DNA of 64,000 bases from Hankyongella ginsenosidimutans (GTDB taxonomy: Bacteria; Pseudomonadota; Alphaproteobacteria; Sphingomonadales; Sphingomonadaceae): assembly GCF_005144965.1 (NCBI RefSeq), contig NZ_CP039704.1, forward strand, positions 682,001 to 746,000, in the 5' to 3' direction. Below, one piece after another: positions 53,103-63,716 of this stretch. The notes below the pieces were generated by a model. The model was given only the letters and a program-made list of their open reading frames with translations. It was not told the origin of the DNA and made no database searches. Made by a program: the position numbers and the translations under genes. Position 1 is the first letter of the stretch, and every line of letters starts with the position of its first letter.

Positions 53103-54264
53103 ATGCTCGCTCCCCACCTCGCCCCTGTTTCCGCCCGGACTGCGGGTCGCGCTGTTCTCGGGCAACTACAACTATGTGCGCGACGGCGCGAACCAGAGCC
53201 TGAACCGGCTGGTGGCGTTCCTGGAGCGCCATGGCGTGCCGGTGCGCGTCTATTCGCCGACCATCGACCCGCCGGCGTTCCCGCCGACCGGCACGCTGAT
53301 CTCGGTGCCCTCGGTGCCGGTGCCGCGCCGGCCGGAATACCGCATCGCGCTCGGTCTGCCGGCGAAAATCCGCCGCGATGTCGAGGCGTTCGCGCCGACG
53401 CTCATCCACCTCTCCGCGCCGGACCTGCTCGGCTGGGGCGCGCTGGCGCTGGCTGAAAGACTGCGCATCCCCGCCGTCGCTTCCTTTCACACCCGGTTCG
53501 AGACCTATCTGCGCTACTACGGGCTGGGCTGGCTGGAGCCGTTCGTGATCGCCCGGCTGCGCCGCTTCTACGGGCGCTGCCAGGCAGTGCTCGCGCCGTC
53601 CGAGAGCATGGCGGCGGAAATCCACGCCCAGCGCCTTAGCGAGAATGTGCGGATCTGGAGCCGTGGCGTCGACCGTGCGCTCTACAACCCGGACCGGCGC
53701 GACCTCGGCTGGCGACGCGGCCTCGGCATCGACGATGCGGAGCCGGTGGTCGCCTTCGTCGGGCGGCTGGTGCTGGAGAAGGGCCTGGAGGCGTTCGCCG
53801 GCACCCTCGACGCCCTGCGCGCGCAAGACGTGCCGCACCGCGCCCTGGTCGTCGGCGACGGGCCGGAGCGCGCCTGGATGCAGCAGCGCCTGCCCAGCGC
53901 CGTGTTCGCCGGCTTCCAGACCGGAGAAGCGCTGGCGCGCGCCTACGCCAGCAGCGACATCTTCCTCAACCCCAGCGTCACCGAGACCTTCGGCAACGTG
54001 ACGCTGGAGGCCATGGCCAGCGGCGTGCCGGCCGTGTGCGCCGATGCGACCGGCGCGCGCTCGCTGGTGCGCCACGGCACGACCGGCTTCCTGGTGCCGC
54101 CGCGCGAGCCGGACGGTTTTGTCGCCCCGGTGCGCCAGCTCCTGACCGAGCCGGCCCTGCGCGCCGACATGGCGGCGGCCAGCGTCGCGGCGTCCGCCGA
54201 CTTCACCTGGGATGCCATCATGCTCGGCGTCGTGGATGCCTACCGGGATGCGCTCGCTGCCTGA
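53103..54264 (+). CDS. GT4-type glycosyltransferase A
   Basis: About 385 residues of a GT-B fold. N-terminal LRVALFSGNYNYVRDGANQS, the acceptor-side ASFHTRFETYLRYYGLGW, and the donor half with FVGRLVLEKGLEAF, VGDGPERAWM, NPSVTETFGNVTLEAMASG. These match alpha-mannosyl- or glucosyltransferases of the GT4 family. The start is uncertain: the ATG at 53103 is in another frame and would need a small indel; the in-frame ATG at 52978 would overlap the upstream gene. Stop at 54262-54264. A MITE-like element separates it from the second GT4 gene. Confidence 0.85.
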
Positions 54265-54282
54265 CATTGCGCCCGTATTTGG

Positions 54283-54394
54283 GGTAGTGGGTCATCTTGA
54301 ATAAACCGCTCGTGGTGAGCTTGACGAACCACGAGCCGCTCAACCCTTCGTCCAGCTCAGGGTGAGCGGCAGAATTTCAAAATGACCCACTACC
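54283..54394. mobile_element. MITE-like element with target duplication, copy 1
   Basis: A 112-bp element with terminal inverted repeats GGTAGTGGGTCAT and ATGACCCACTACC around two CTCGTGGT/ACCACGAG-type hairpins. The flanks carry the direct repeat GTATTTGG (54275-54282 and 54395-54402), the footprint of a transposition event. No open frame of its own. It lies between the two glycosyltransferase genes. Confidence 0.85.
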
Positions 54395-54471
54395 GTATTT
54401 GGCCTCGGTCTTGCCAGAATTGGCGGGCAGAAGCGCACCATGCCGTTGATTCGCACGAGGCGCCGTACCCT

Positions 54472-55667
54472 GTGAAGATCGTCGATGTCGCTGAATTCTA
54501 TGCCGATCTGGGCGGGGTGTGCGCACCTACATCAACCAGAAGCTCGCCGCCGCCCACGCGCTCGGCCACGAGGCGGTGATCATTGCACCCGGCCCGCACG
54601 ACGCCGAGGAGCACCGGCCGGACGGACGGATCCTCTGGGTCGCCAGCCCGCACGAGCCGCTCGACAAGCGCTATTACCGCTTTGTCGACCAGGAGAAGAT
54701 CTGGCGCCTGCTCGACGCCGAACGGCCGGACGTGGTGGAAGGCTCCTCCCCTGGTACGGCGGCCGCGCGGTCGCGCGCTGGCCCGGCACGGCGCTCAAAT
54801 CCTTCATCGTCCACCAGGATACCGTGGCGGTCTATCCGCACACCCTGCTCGACCGCTGGCTGCCGGTCGGGACGGTCGACCGCCTGTTCGGCTGGTTCTG
54901 GGCCTATCTGCGCCGCCTCAACGCCCGCTACGACACCACGATCACCGCCGGGGCCTGGCTGGGCGACCGGCTGCGCCAGCACGGCCTTCGCGATGTGACC
55001 GCCGTGCCGTTCGGAATCGACAAATCCCGCTTTTCGCCCAGCCTGCGCGACCCCGATCTGCGGCGTGCGCTGCTGGAGCGCTGCGGCCTCGGCGGATGCG
55101 ACCCTGCTGCTGACGGTCAGCCGCCACCACCCGGAAAAGCGGCTCGGTATGCTGGTGCGCGCGGTGGCGCGCGCCAATGCGCAGCGCCCGGTCGGGCTGG
55201 TGATCGTCGGTGACGGGCCGACCCGCGCCTGGACCGAGCGGGCGGCCCGGCGGGTCCCCACCGTCCATATCGCCGGCATCGTGCGTGACCGGCAGCTGCT
55301 CGCGCGCATGATGGCGAGCGCGGACGCCCTGCTGCACGGCAGCGCCGCCGAGACCTACGGGCTCGGGATTGCCGAGGCGCTGTGTGCCGGGCTGCCGCTG
55401 ATCGTGCCGAATCGCGGCGGCGCGGTCGATCTTGCGCACCCGGCCTATGCCGAAGTCTATGCGCCGGGCGATGCCCGCGATGCCGCACGGGCGATCCTGC
55501 GGATGGCCGCGCGTGACCGCGCTGCCACGACGCAGGCGGCCCGCGCCGCCGCCGTGTCGCGCGTGCAGACGCCGGAGGCGCATTTCATGGCGCTGTTCCA
55601 GCATTATGCCGCCGTCCTTGCTGCACGCGGCCAGGCACCGCACGACGCGCTCGTCAGCGCGGCATGA
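54472..55667 (+). CDS. GT4-type glycosyltransferase B (three frame breaks)
   Basis: About 400 residues, GT-B fold. N-terminal KIVDVAEFYADLGGGVRTYI, donor half with LLLTVSRHHPEKRLGMLVRA, VIVGDGPTRAW and SAAETYGLGIAEALCAGLPL. Breaks near 54519, near 54750 and near 55095 (a lost GC pair). The GTG at 54472 is used because an in-frame stop lies just upstream. Its TGA overlaps the ATG of the next gene. It resembles phosphatidylinositol- or glycolipid-type mannosyl/glucosyltransferases; the sugar and acceptor are unknown. Confidence 0.85.
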
Positions 55668-56599
55668 GGTGCGGCTGCGACGCTGGATCGGGTTCGCCAG
55701 AGACGCCGCGGCGACCCCGGCGGGCAAGCACATTGCCGCGCTGGCACGGCTTGGCGTGGTGGCGCTGGTCATCGCCTTTCTGGTGCTGCGCCTCAATGCC
55801 GTCGGCTGGCGCGAGACCCTGAACGCCCTGCCCGAATCGCCCTGGTTCTACATTCTGTTCCTGGGCTTCTATTTCAGCCTGCCGCTATTCGAGACCGCGA
55901 TCTACCGGCGGCTCTGGGGCTGCCATGGCGCGCGCTGCCGCTGTTCGTACGCAAGCGCGTGCTCAACGAGGCGTTCGTCGAATATTCCGGCGACGCCTAT
56001 CTGTTCGGCTGGGCGCGCAACCGGATCGGCCGCGAGAATTCCGAGATCCTGCACACGGTGAAGGATGTCGCGATCCTGTCGTCGATCGCCGGCCACCTGG
56101 TGACGGTGGCCGCACTGCTGCTGCTGGTTGCCAGCGGCCACCTGCCCGCACTGATCGCCGCCAATCCGGAAGCTGCCCCTACCTGCTGGCGGGTGTCATC
56201 GTGGCGGTGGTCGTCATCGGGCTGTACTCCGTGCGCGACCGGCTGTTCCGCATGCCGGCGGATGTGGCGACCACGACTCTTGGGCTGCACCTGGCGCGAC
56301 AGGTTACGACGCTGGCGTTTCAGGTCGGCATGTGGGCCGTTGCCCTGCCAAGCGCCGGCTGGTCGGCCTGGCTGGTGCTGCTGGCAGCGCGCACCGCGCT
56401 CAGCCGGGTGCCGTTGCTGCCGAACAAGGAGCTGATGTTCGCAGGGCTTGGCGTGGCGCTCTCCGGTGTGATCGCCGCGCCACCCGAGCGCATCGCTGCG
56501 ATGTTCGTCGCCAGCGGCGCGCTCGTGGTCGGTTGTCATTTGCTCGTCTTCGTGCTTGGTCTGCGCGGCGCTTCACGCGCCGTGTCGCCCACTGCCTGA
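55664..56599 (+). CDS. Polytopic membrane protein, flippase-like (three frame breaks)
   Basis: About 312 residues with six to eight membrane segments, including LARLGVVALVIAFLVLRL, FYILFLGFYFSLPLF, GHLVTVAALLLLVASG, AGVIVAVVVIGLYSV and FVASGALVVGCHLLVFVLGL. The conserved loop VLNEAFVEYSGDAYLFGWAR and ILHTVKDVAILSS are distinctive. Layout loosely recalls the lysylphosphatidylglycerol synthase membrane half, but I do not recognise it firmly. The ATG overlaps the GT stop, and one base near 55669 must be restored. Other breaks near 55920 and 56177. Likely acts with the glycosyltransferases. Confidence 0.7.
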
Positions 56600-56612
56600 C
56601 TGGACGCCCTGA

Positions 56613-57159
56613 TTGGTACGCCTGCCTCGCCTGCTTGGCCTCTTGCTCTGCGCGTCCGCACTGGCCGTGGCGTCGGACCACGCGCGCGCGCAGGCCCCGG
56701 AGCCGATGGTTATGATGGGCGAGGACAAGGATGTCTGCAAATCCGGCGAAGGCCCGGCCATCCTCGTGACCATCGCGACGCTCAAGGATCGCAAGGGCCA
56801 GTTGCGCATGGACCTCTACTCTGACGACCCTGACGCCTGGCTCGCCGGCAAGAGGAAAACCGAATCGGAAGGCAAAACCTTCCGCAGGACGCGCGCCCCG
56901 TCCGCAGACCGGCACGCCGCAGCTCTGCGTGCGCGTGCCCGGCCCCGGTCGATACGCCCTGTTCGTGCTGCATGACCGCGACGGCGACGACAAGGTCGGC
57001 GTGTTCACGGACGGCTTCGGCTTTTCCCGCAATCCGCGCCTGGGTTTCGCCAAACCAAAGCTCGCCACGGTCGTTTTCGACTTTCCGGGCGGCGTGCTGC
57101 CGCTGACGATCACCATGAACTATGCGGGCGGCGGCGGACACAGCACTGCTTCGCAGTAA
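56613..57159 (+). CDS. DUF2141 secreted protein (one frame break)
   Basis: About 182 residues starting at a TTG (56613) with a signal peptide (LLGLLLCASALAVASDHARA). The body has the DUF2141 pattern CVRVPGPGRYALFVLHDRDG, DGFGFSRNPRLGFAKP and VFDFPGGVLPLTITMNY. A break near 56899 is either one extra base or two missing bases. It follows the membrane protein by 13 bp, the last gene of the glycosyltransferase unit. Confidence 0.8.
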
Positions 57160-57174
57160 CGGTGTGTCCGGCTC

Positions 57175-57394
57175 GTGTCGTGGAATCGAAGCTCGCTCCA
57201 CCAGGATATCGGGCGATCAAGCGAACTTCGATTCTGAAAACGACGCGAGAAACAATATGTAGTGTCTCATTTTGAAAAGTCCGCTCGTGGTGAGCTTGGA
57301 CAGAACCACGGGCCGCTCACTCCTTCGTCAAGCTCAGGGTGAGCGGCAAAATTTCAAACTGGGACACTACCGAAACAATATCTTGCTCGAGTCC
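57175..57394 (+). repeat. Double-hairpin dispersed repeat, copy 3, split by a MITE and truncated
   Basis: The left part (57175-57258) matches the first hairpin of 17464-17625, including CTTCGATTCTGAAAACGAC. It is interrupted by the element at 57259-57371; after the repeated GAAACAATAT at 57372-57381 the sequence resumes as CTTGCTCGAGTCC and then stops matching. The second hairpin is missing, so this copy is truncated as well as interrupted. Confidence 0.8.
57259..57371. mobile_element. MITE-like element with target duplication, copy 2, nested
   Basis: A 113-bp element with ends GTAGTGTCTCATTTTGAAA and TTTCAAACTGGGACACTAC, and the same CTCGTGGT/ACCACGGG hairpin core as 54283-54394. It sits inside the dispersed repeat copy 3, and the 10-bp GAAACAATAT is duplicated on both sides (57249-57258 and 57372-57381). 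No coding frame. Confidence 0.87.
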
Positions 57395-57454
57395 TATCCT
57401 TAACGCGCGGCTTTGATGTTGCGCTGCGAGGCGATTCGCGACAAAGGCCACCGT

Positions 57455-58845
57455 ATGACGAGTCGCCTGTTCCTCTGTGTCGCCCTTTTCACGCTCTCGC
57501 CGGGGCTGGCGCACGCGCAGCCTGGGGCCGTCGCGGCGATTGATGAGGTTGTCACCCGCTTCGCCGACTCGCCGCAGGCGTCGCAGCCGTTCCATGACAT
57601 GCTGCGCGGCGCGGTCGACACCAACCCGCGGCTTGGACAGGCGGTTGCCCAGCAACTGGAAGCCAAGCAGGCCAAGCGGGAAGCGAAGGCCGCACTGTAT
57701 CCGACCCTGGGCGTCAACGTGACCTCCGACCGCAGCCTCAGCCGCGAATTCCGCGACCGCACCGGCAACCTGATCGAGAGTTCGCGACCGCGCGCCCGCA
57801 CCGACGCAACGGTCAGCGGCCAGCAACTGCTCTATGATTTCGGCGCGACGGCCAACCGGATCGAAGGCGCGAAGTATCGAATAGACGGTGCCGAAGCCGG
57901 TGCCAAACAGGTGGCGACCGAAGTGGCGGTCGATGCCGCCCGCGCCTACTTCGACGTGCTGCGCGCCCGGGCGCAGGTGGAAATGGGCAGGGATTTCATC
58001 GCCCGGCACGAGCAGATCCTGGCGGATGTGAAACTGCGCCAGCAGCAGGGCTATGGCCCGGCCGGCGATGTCGCCCGGGTCGAGGGTATCTCGCATCGGC
58101 GGAAGGGCAGATCGCCGGGTTCGACCGCCAGCGGGCACAGGCGGAGGCGCGCTTCCTGGAAGTGTTCGGGTTCGCCGCTCCGCCGGACCTGACGCGGCCG
58201 GTCGCTGCAACCGGCGCCAGCCGGAGCCGCGACGAAGCCGTCGACACCGCAACCAAGAACAACGCAGCGCTTTCCCGCATCGACGCGCTGACCAAGAGCG
58301 CCGCCAGCGACTATCGCGTGACCCGCTCGCAGCGCTGGCCGAGCATTGCCTTTGCGGTTGACGCCTCCGCCTTCGGCATTACGGAATCCGGCACGGACTA
58401 TGATGTGCGCGGCCGGATTGTGGCGCGCTACAGCGTGTTTGAAGGCGGTGCCGCCACAGCACGCGCGGCTCAGGCCTTCCAGCGCCTGCGCCAGGCCGAG
58501 GCCAACGAATCGCAGGCGCAAAAGGAGGTGGAGCGGCAGGCCTCGATCGCCTGGGAGGATATGAGCGTCCTCGAACGGCAGGCCGAGACCCTGCGTCGAT
58601 CCTATGAGGCGAACAAGCGCACCCGGGACCTGTTCGTCGAGCAGTTCCGCGTCGCGCGCGGCAGCCTGATCGACGTGCTGCAATCGGAACAGGATTACTT
58701 CGAGGCTGCAGTGCGCTATCTGGATGGCCTGACCGAGCTGGATGTCGCGCGCTACACGCTGCTCGGCGCGACGGGCGAACTGCTGGATGTCATCGGCGTT
58801 ACGTTGAGTTTTTCATCAGCCAAGGAAGTGCTCGGCCGTGAGTGA
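57455..58845 (+). CDS. TolC-family outer-membrane channel (one frame break)
   Basis: Outer-membrane efflux protein of about 464 residues. Signal peptide LFLCVALFTLSPGLAHA; then paired TolC repeats: LRGAVDTNPRLGQAVAQQLE in the first half and the helical coiled-coil half from VDTATKNNAALSRIDALTK to the end. A break near 58087 (GGG for GGGG) restores EGYLASAEGQIAGFD. The stop overlaps the GTG of the ABC gene by 8 bp. First gene of a type I secretion operon. Confidence 0.92.
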
Positions 58846-60555
58846 AGTCGCCCCCACCCGCCCCTGATCGCGCCCTGGCTCGCGGAGCCGCTGAAGGCCA
58901 ACCGCGGCATCTACCTGCAGGTGCTGCTGGCGGCGGCCATGACCAACATGTTCGCGTTCGCGACCTCGCTGTTCAGCATGACGATCTATGACCGGGTGGT
59001 GCCGAACAACGCGGTCGAATCGCTGGTCGCGCTTTCCGTTGGCGTCGCAATCGTGCTGGTGTTCGATTTCATCCTGCGGTCGCTGCGCGGCTATTTCATC
59101 GACGTTGCCGGCCACCGCCTCGACGAGACAGTGGGCGACGCGATCTTCAACCGCCTGATCGACATGCAGCTGACCAACAAGAAGGGCTCGGCCGGATCGC
59201 TGGCCGGGATCGTGCGCGAGTTCGAGGCGTTGCGCGATTTCTTCGCGTCAGCCACCATTACCGCCCTGGTCGATGTGCCATTCATCATACTGTTCCTGTT
59301 CGTCATCTGGATTATCGGCGGTCCGGTCGTACTGGTGCCGCTCGCCTGCGTGCCGCTGACCATCCTTGCTGCGCGCGCCGTCCAGCCCTCGCTTGACCGC
59401 CTAACCCACGAAGGCATGGGCCAGGGCTTTTCCAAACAGAGCGTGCTGGTCGAGACCATCAGCGGCATCGAGACGGTCAAGGCGACCAACGCCGGTGCCA
59501 TGCTGGCCGATCGCTGGGCTGAGGCCGTGCACAAGCATGCCGAGGTCTCGCGCAAGTCGCGCTTCCTCTCGCAGTTCGCGATCAACGTCGCGGCGTCGCT
59601 GCAGCAGATCGCCTACATCGGCGTCGTGATCGTCGGGGTGTTCCTCATCAACGAGAAGGCGTTGACCACCGGCGGCCTGATCGCCTGCTCGATCCTTGCC
59701 GGGCGCTGCGTCTCGCCGCTGTCGCAAATCGCGTCGCTGCTCGGGCGGCTGTCGCACACGCGCAACGCCTACCGCCAGATCGACAACCTGATGAAGCAGG
59801 CGGGCGATACCCGCACGGAAGGCAGCTACCTGCGGCGACCGAAGCTGAACGGGGCAATCGAGTTCCGCAATGTCACCTTCCAGTACCCCAACGTCACCGG
59901 GCGGGCGCTGGACGATGTGAGCTTCCGCATCAACCCGGGCGAACGCGTGGCGATCCTTGGTCGCGTCGGCTCCGGCAAGAGCACGATCACGCGGCTGATC
60001 CTCGGCCTCTACGCGCCGACCACGGGCACGGTCATGATCGACGAGACCGACGTGCGGCAAATCCACCCCGAGGATCTGCGCAGCAACGTCGGCTCGGTGC
60101 TGCAGGATGTCGTGCTGCTATCCGGCACGATCCGCGACAACATCACCCTGCGCCACGCCGGTGTCGACGACGAGGAGGTGCTGCGGGTCGCCAGGCTGGC
60201 TGGCGTACACGACTTTGTCGGCCAACTGCCTAACGGCTATGATATCCGCCTTGCCGATCGCGGCGAAGGCTTGTCCGGCGGCCAGAAACAGTCGATCGCC
60301 ATCGCCCGCGCGCTGGTTGGTACGAAGCCTGTGGTGCTGATGGATGAGCCGACCTCGGCAATGGACGTGCAATCGGAGAATGCCCTGATCGCGCGGCTGG
60401 AGGGCGAGCTGGCCGGCCGCACGCTGGTACTGGTGACGCACCGGGCCTCGATGCTGAAACTGGTGGACCGGGTCATCATTCTCGACAAGGGCAAGATCGT
60501 CGCCAGCGGGCCGCGCGACGACGTCTTGAAATCCGTGGCCGTGGGAGGCGCATGA
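58838..60555 (+). CDS. Type I secretion ABC transporter (LssB/PrtD type; one frame break)
   Basis: Permease fused to ATPase, about 573 residues. Membrane segments from VLLAAAMTNMFAFATSLFSM to the middle (FIILFLFVIWIIGGPVVLVP), then the NBD with Walker A GRVGSGKST, signature GLSGGQKQSIAIARAL and Walker B PVVLMDEPTSAMD. A break at 58861-58864 (C4) joins MSEVAPTRPLIAPW to LAEPL. The N-terminal C39-peptidase-like domain found in LssB/LapB-type transporters of about 700 residues is absent here. Ends with ATGA overlapping the HlyD gene. Confidence 0.92.
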
Positions 60556-61865
60556 TGGCTGACGCGGCCACCGCACTCGATACGCTGGAAAGCCGGATCA
60601 AGCCGTCGCTGATGGCGCAACTGATCCTGCTGACCATCGGCGTCTTCGTTGCTCTGTTTTTAATCTGGGCCGCCGTGGCCCAGGTCGACGAGGTCAGCCG
60701 CGGCACCGGCAAGGTCATCCCCTCGCGCCAGTTGCAGGTGATACAGAATCTCGAAGGCGGCATCGTCAAGGAAGTGCTGGTCGAGCGCGGCCAGCAGGTG
60801 AAGCGCGGCCAGGTGCTGATGCGGCTGGATCAAACCCAGCTGGCTGCGGATTTCCTGAACGGCCAGGAAGGCTACAACGCGCTGGTCGCCAAGATCGCGC
60901 GCCTGCAGGGCGAAGTCGCCGGCCATGCGCCGCAATTCGCCGCCGCCCTGCAGCGCAGTGCGCCAGCCATGGTTCAGTCTGAACTTGCCCTCTACAGCGC
61001 ACGCCAGGCGGAGCTGCTCGCCAACCTGAACGTCGGCCAGGCCAGGCTGGCGCAGGCGGAACGCGCAGTTTCCGAAGCCGAGGTCCAGACCCAGACCACC
61101 CGGCAGGCGCTGGCGCTCGCCGAACAGGAAGTCAAGCTGCTAACCCCGCTGGTGCAGAAGGGTATCGAGCCGCAGGTCGAACTGCTGCGTGCGCAGGGCC
61201 GTGTGGCTCAGGCATCCGGCGAATACAGCGCCGCGCAACTTGGCACCGAGCGCGCCCGCGCCGCGGTCCGCGAGGCGCAGTACGATATCGCGTCCGTACG
61301 GGAGCGCTTTCGCGCCAAGGTGGTCGAGGAGTTGACAGAAGCCAAGGCGGAACTGGCGGGCATGGGCCGGGAGCTGCCGGCGCTGGAGGACAAGGTGACC
61401 CGCACGGACGTGCGTGCGCCGATCGCCGGCACCGTCAACCGCGTGCTGGTGACTACCATCGGTGGCGTGGTCCGTCCTGGCGAACCGCTGGTCGAGATCG
61501 TGCCCTCCGACGATACGCTGGTGGTGGAGGCACGCGTGTCGCCGAAGGATATCGGCCAGATCGCCACCGGGCAATCCGCGACCGTCAAGATCACGGCGTA
61601 CGACTCCTCGCTCTACGGCGGACTGAAAGGCAGCATCGAGTCCATTTCGCCGGATTCGATCACGGATGAGAAGACTGGCGAACTCTATTACCTCATTCAT
61701 GTGCGCACAGAGGGCGATACTCTGAAAAGCAAGGATGGCGCGCCGCTGGAAATCACACCGGGCATGGTCGCCGAAGTCGACGTACTCGGTCGCAAGCGCT
61801 CGATTATGGACTATATCCTGACGCCGATCACCCGGATTACCGACAAGGCGATGCGCGAAAACTGA
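60552..61865 (+). CDS. Type I secretion membrane fusion protein, HlyD family
   Basis: Periplasmic adaptor of the T1SS. Intact, 437 residues. N-terminal membrane segment (LMAQLILLTIGVFVALFLIW), lipoyl half SRQLQVIQNLEGGIVKEVLV, a long coiled-coil (about residues 130-270) and the second half ADVRAPIAGTVNRVLV-like (TDVRAPIAGTVNRVLVTTIG), then the beta-barrel ending ITPGMVAEVDVLGRKRS. The order TolC-ABC-HlyD gives a full T1SS. ATG at 60555 is an alternative start. No RTX or adhesin substrate is nearby. Confidence 0.94.
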   Translation: MMADAATALDTLESRIKPSLMAQLILLTIGVFVALFLIWAAVAQVDEVSRGTGKVIPSRQLQVIQNLEGGIVKEVLVERGQQVKRGQVLMRLDQTQLAADFLNGQEGYNALVAKIARLQGEVAGHAPQFAAALQRSAPAMVQSELALYSARQAELLANLNVGQARLAQAERAVSEAEVQTQTTRQALALAEQEVKLLTPLVQKGIEPQVELLRAQGRVAQASGEYSAAQLGTERARAAVREAQYDIASVRERFRAKVVEELTEAKAELAGMGRELPALEDKVTRTDVRAPIAGTVNRVLVTTIGGVVRPGEPLVEIVPSDDTLVVEARVSPKDIGQIATGQSATVKITAYDSSLYGGLKGSIESISPDSITDEKTGELYYLIHVRTEGDTLKSKDGAPLEITPGMVAEVDVLGRKRSIMDYILTPITRITDKAMREN

Positions 61866-62605
61866 GCCGGGTCTCGCCGAATTCTGCGCCATTCGGCCCG
61901 AAGCTGCGCTCCACCAGTTCACCGCGCCCGTCCGCTGCGATCCGCACAACGGTCTGCGCGCGCGTCCCGTAGCTTTCCGATCGGATGAAGGCGGGTGCGA
62001 CGAAACGCTCCCGCTCCAACCCAACCCCGGTATCCGGCAGGTCGGCGTCCGCAGCGCGGGTTTCGTCGGACAAGGCGGCGAACAACGGTTCAAGGTTGGT
62101 GGCGTCGCCCGCGAGCCATGACGCAAGCCGGGTCTTCAACTGCCGTGTCTTCGGCCAGGGCGCATCCAGCGCGCCGTTGGAGAGGCCATACAGGCCAACC
62201 GGCAGGCGCTGAGTCTGGGGCCGGCCGGTTGGTGACGTAAATCGCATCCGCATCATCAAGCAGCAGCAGGTTGAACGGGCGGTAGGATGCTGCCTGCAGA
62301 CCCTTCGCGTACATGTCGGCGCTCTGCATGCCCATCAGATAGTCGCGCACCAGCAGCCCGCGCGACAGTGCGTCCGCCGGCGGCATCGGCTCACGCACGT
62401 TGGTCACCACACCGAGGCGGCCAGCCGCAGGGGCAACCGCGAGCCAGGTGCCACCGGCATCGAGGTCGCGCCCGCCCAGAATTTCCGGCGCATCCTCCCA
62501 GGGGCTCGCGGCGCTGGAGGCGCGGGCATGGAATTCGTCGCGGTTGCCGATCAGAATGATCGGCCAATCCGGATGTTGCTGCAAGGCGAGCGCAATCAGG
62601 CACAT
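61837..62605 (-). CDS. NRDE-family (TANGO2-like) protein (one frame break)
   Basis: A cytoplasmic protein of about 256 residues. It starts MCLIALALQQHPDWPIILIG and the NRDE box (GNRDEFHAR) follows near residue 20, then GGRDLDAGGTWLAV and VVTNVREP. The C-terminal half has VGLYGLSNGALDAPWPKTR. A break near 62227 is one extra base or two missing ones. Family members are linked to lipid or heme handling in eukaryotes; function in bacteria is unclear. Its 3' end overlaps the HlyD gene tail to tail by 29 bp. Confidence 0.87.
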
Positions 62606-62607
62606 GA

Positions 62608-63713
62608 TCAGTCGGTCGAGGGGTAAGCGGCGGCGAGCCGCACCTCTTCCCGGTATAGTGCCCAGAAATCGAAGAAGCGCACCGGCGGCATGCCGCGCTT
62701 GCGGTTGCCGGCCCCGATCTCGAAAGCCCAGCGCCATTGCCGCATGAGGATGCGGTAGGCGCGGCCGAGCGTCATCCGGGCGTCCCAGATCTCCGTTGAT
62801 TCCGCCCCGGCGCCGTTCACTTCAGAATGGTGAACCCGTGGCCCTGCTGGAGGTTGCGATAGTCATCGAACCGGATGTCGAAGCGGCCGAAATGGAAATC
62901 AGGAATGGCGCGCGCGACCGAGTCAAAGGCGGCACTCATGGCCGGCGTGATGAGGTGGCTGCCGTCCCGGAAGATGGCCCCTTGCTGTGGCTGCCGGCGA
63001 ACGCCAGCCGCACCGGCTCGCCTTCGGCCGGCACCCAGTCCAGACGATGCGCATTGCGGTCCAGGTAGAGGTGCGGCACCTGACCGGCACGCGGATCCGC
63101 ATGGATCAATGCCCGCAAGCTGGCGCGACCGTCACCAACGACATAGGGAAATATTTGAGCGTGATCGACCGCACAGCGCCGCTGCCGGTGCGCGGATCGC
63201 GGGTGTAGAAGATACCCGCCTCTGCCTCATGGTCGACGAGGCGCTGCAGCACAATGCGCTGACCGAGGGAAACGCCGCAAGGTAACGCTCGAGTACCGCC
63301 CGGTCGCGGATGACCCGCACGCCTGCCCCGCGACAGCCGCGATCGGGCTTTGCCACCAGGGGCAACTCAAGTCCCGCGGACTGGATTGCCGCCAGCACGT
63401 CCGCTGCCTCCTGCCCGATATCGGCGGGTTGCGCCGGCCGATCCCAGATGGTGAAATCCGCCACGTGTTCGGGTGCTGCCTGCCGCGCCAGCGCCAGAAT
63501 CTGCGACTTCGACTCGCCGACAAGACCACCGGCCTCGAACGACGGGTTTGCAGACAGTGGGACGGTGATGCTGCCATGACGCAGCATCAGCCACAGGATG
63601 TAGGCCCATACCGGCGCATAGAACCAGGTCATCGGCCAGAATTCGAAGAACGATATCGGCGGATCGGCAGGCTCGAGGGGCGGCATGCCCCTGTGCGGCA
63701 CGGGCCAGTCCAT
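62608..63713 (-). CDS. ATP-grasp carboxylate-amine ligase-like protein (four frame breaks)
   Basis: About 369 residues after repair. N-terminal WPVPHRGMPPLEPADPPISF and a membrane-associated segment (APVWAYILWLMLRHGSI), then the ATP-grasp core with LPLVAKPDRGCRGAGVRVI (phosphate-binding lysine), the DHEAEAGIFYTRDPRTG region and a C-terminal GRFDIRFDDYRNL and LKVNGAGAEST resembling D-Ala-D-Ala ligases. Breaks near 63276, near 63149, near 62981 and near 62826. 3 bp after the DedA gene. Substrate unknown. Confidence 0.82.
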
Positions 63714-63716
63714 GGC

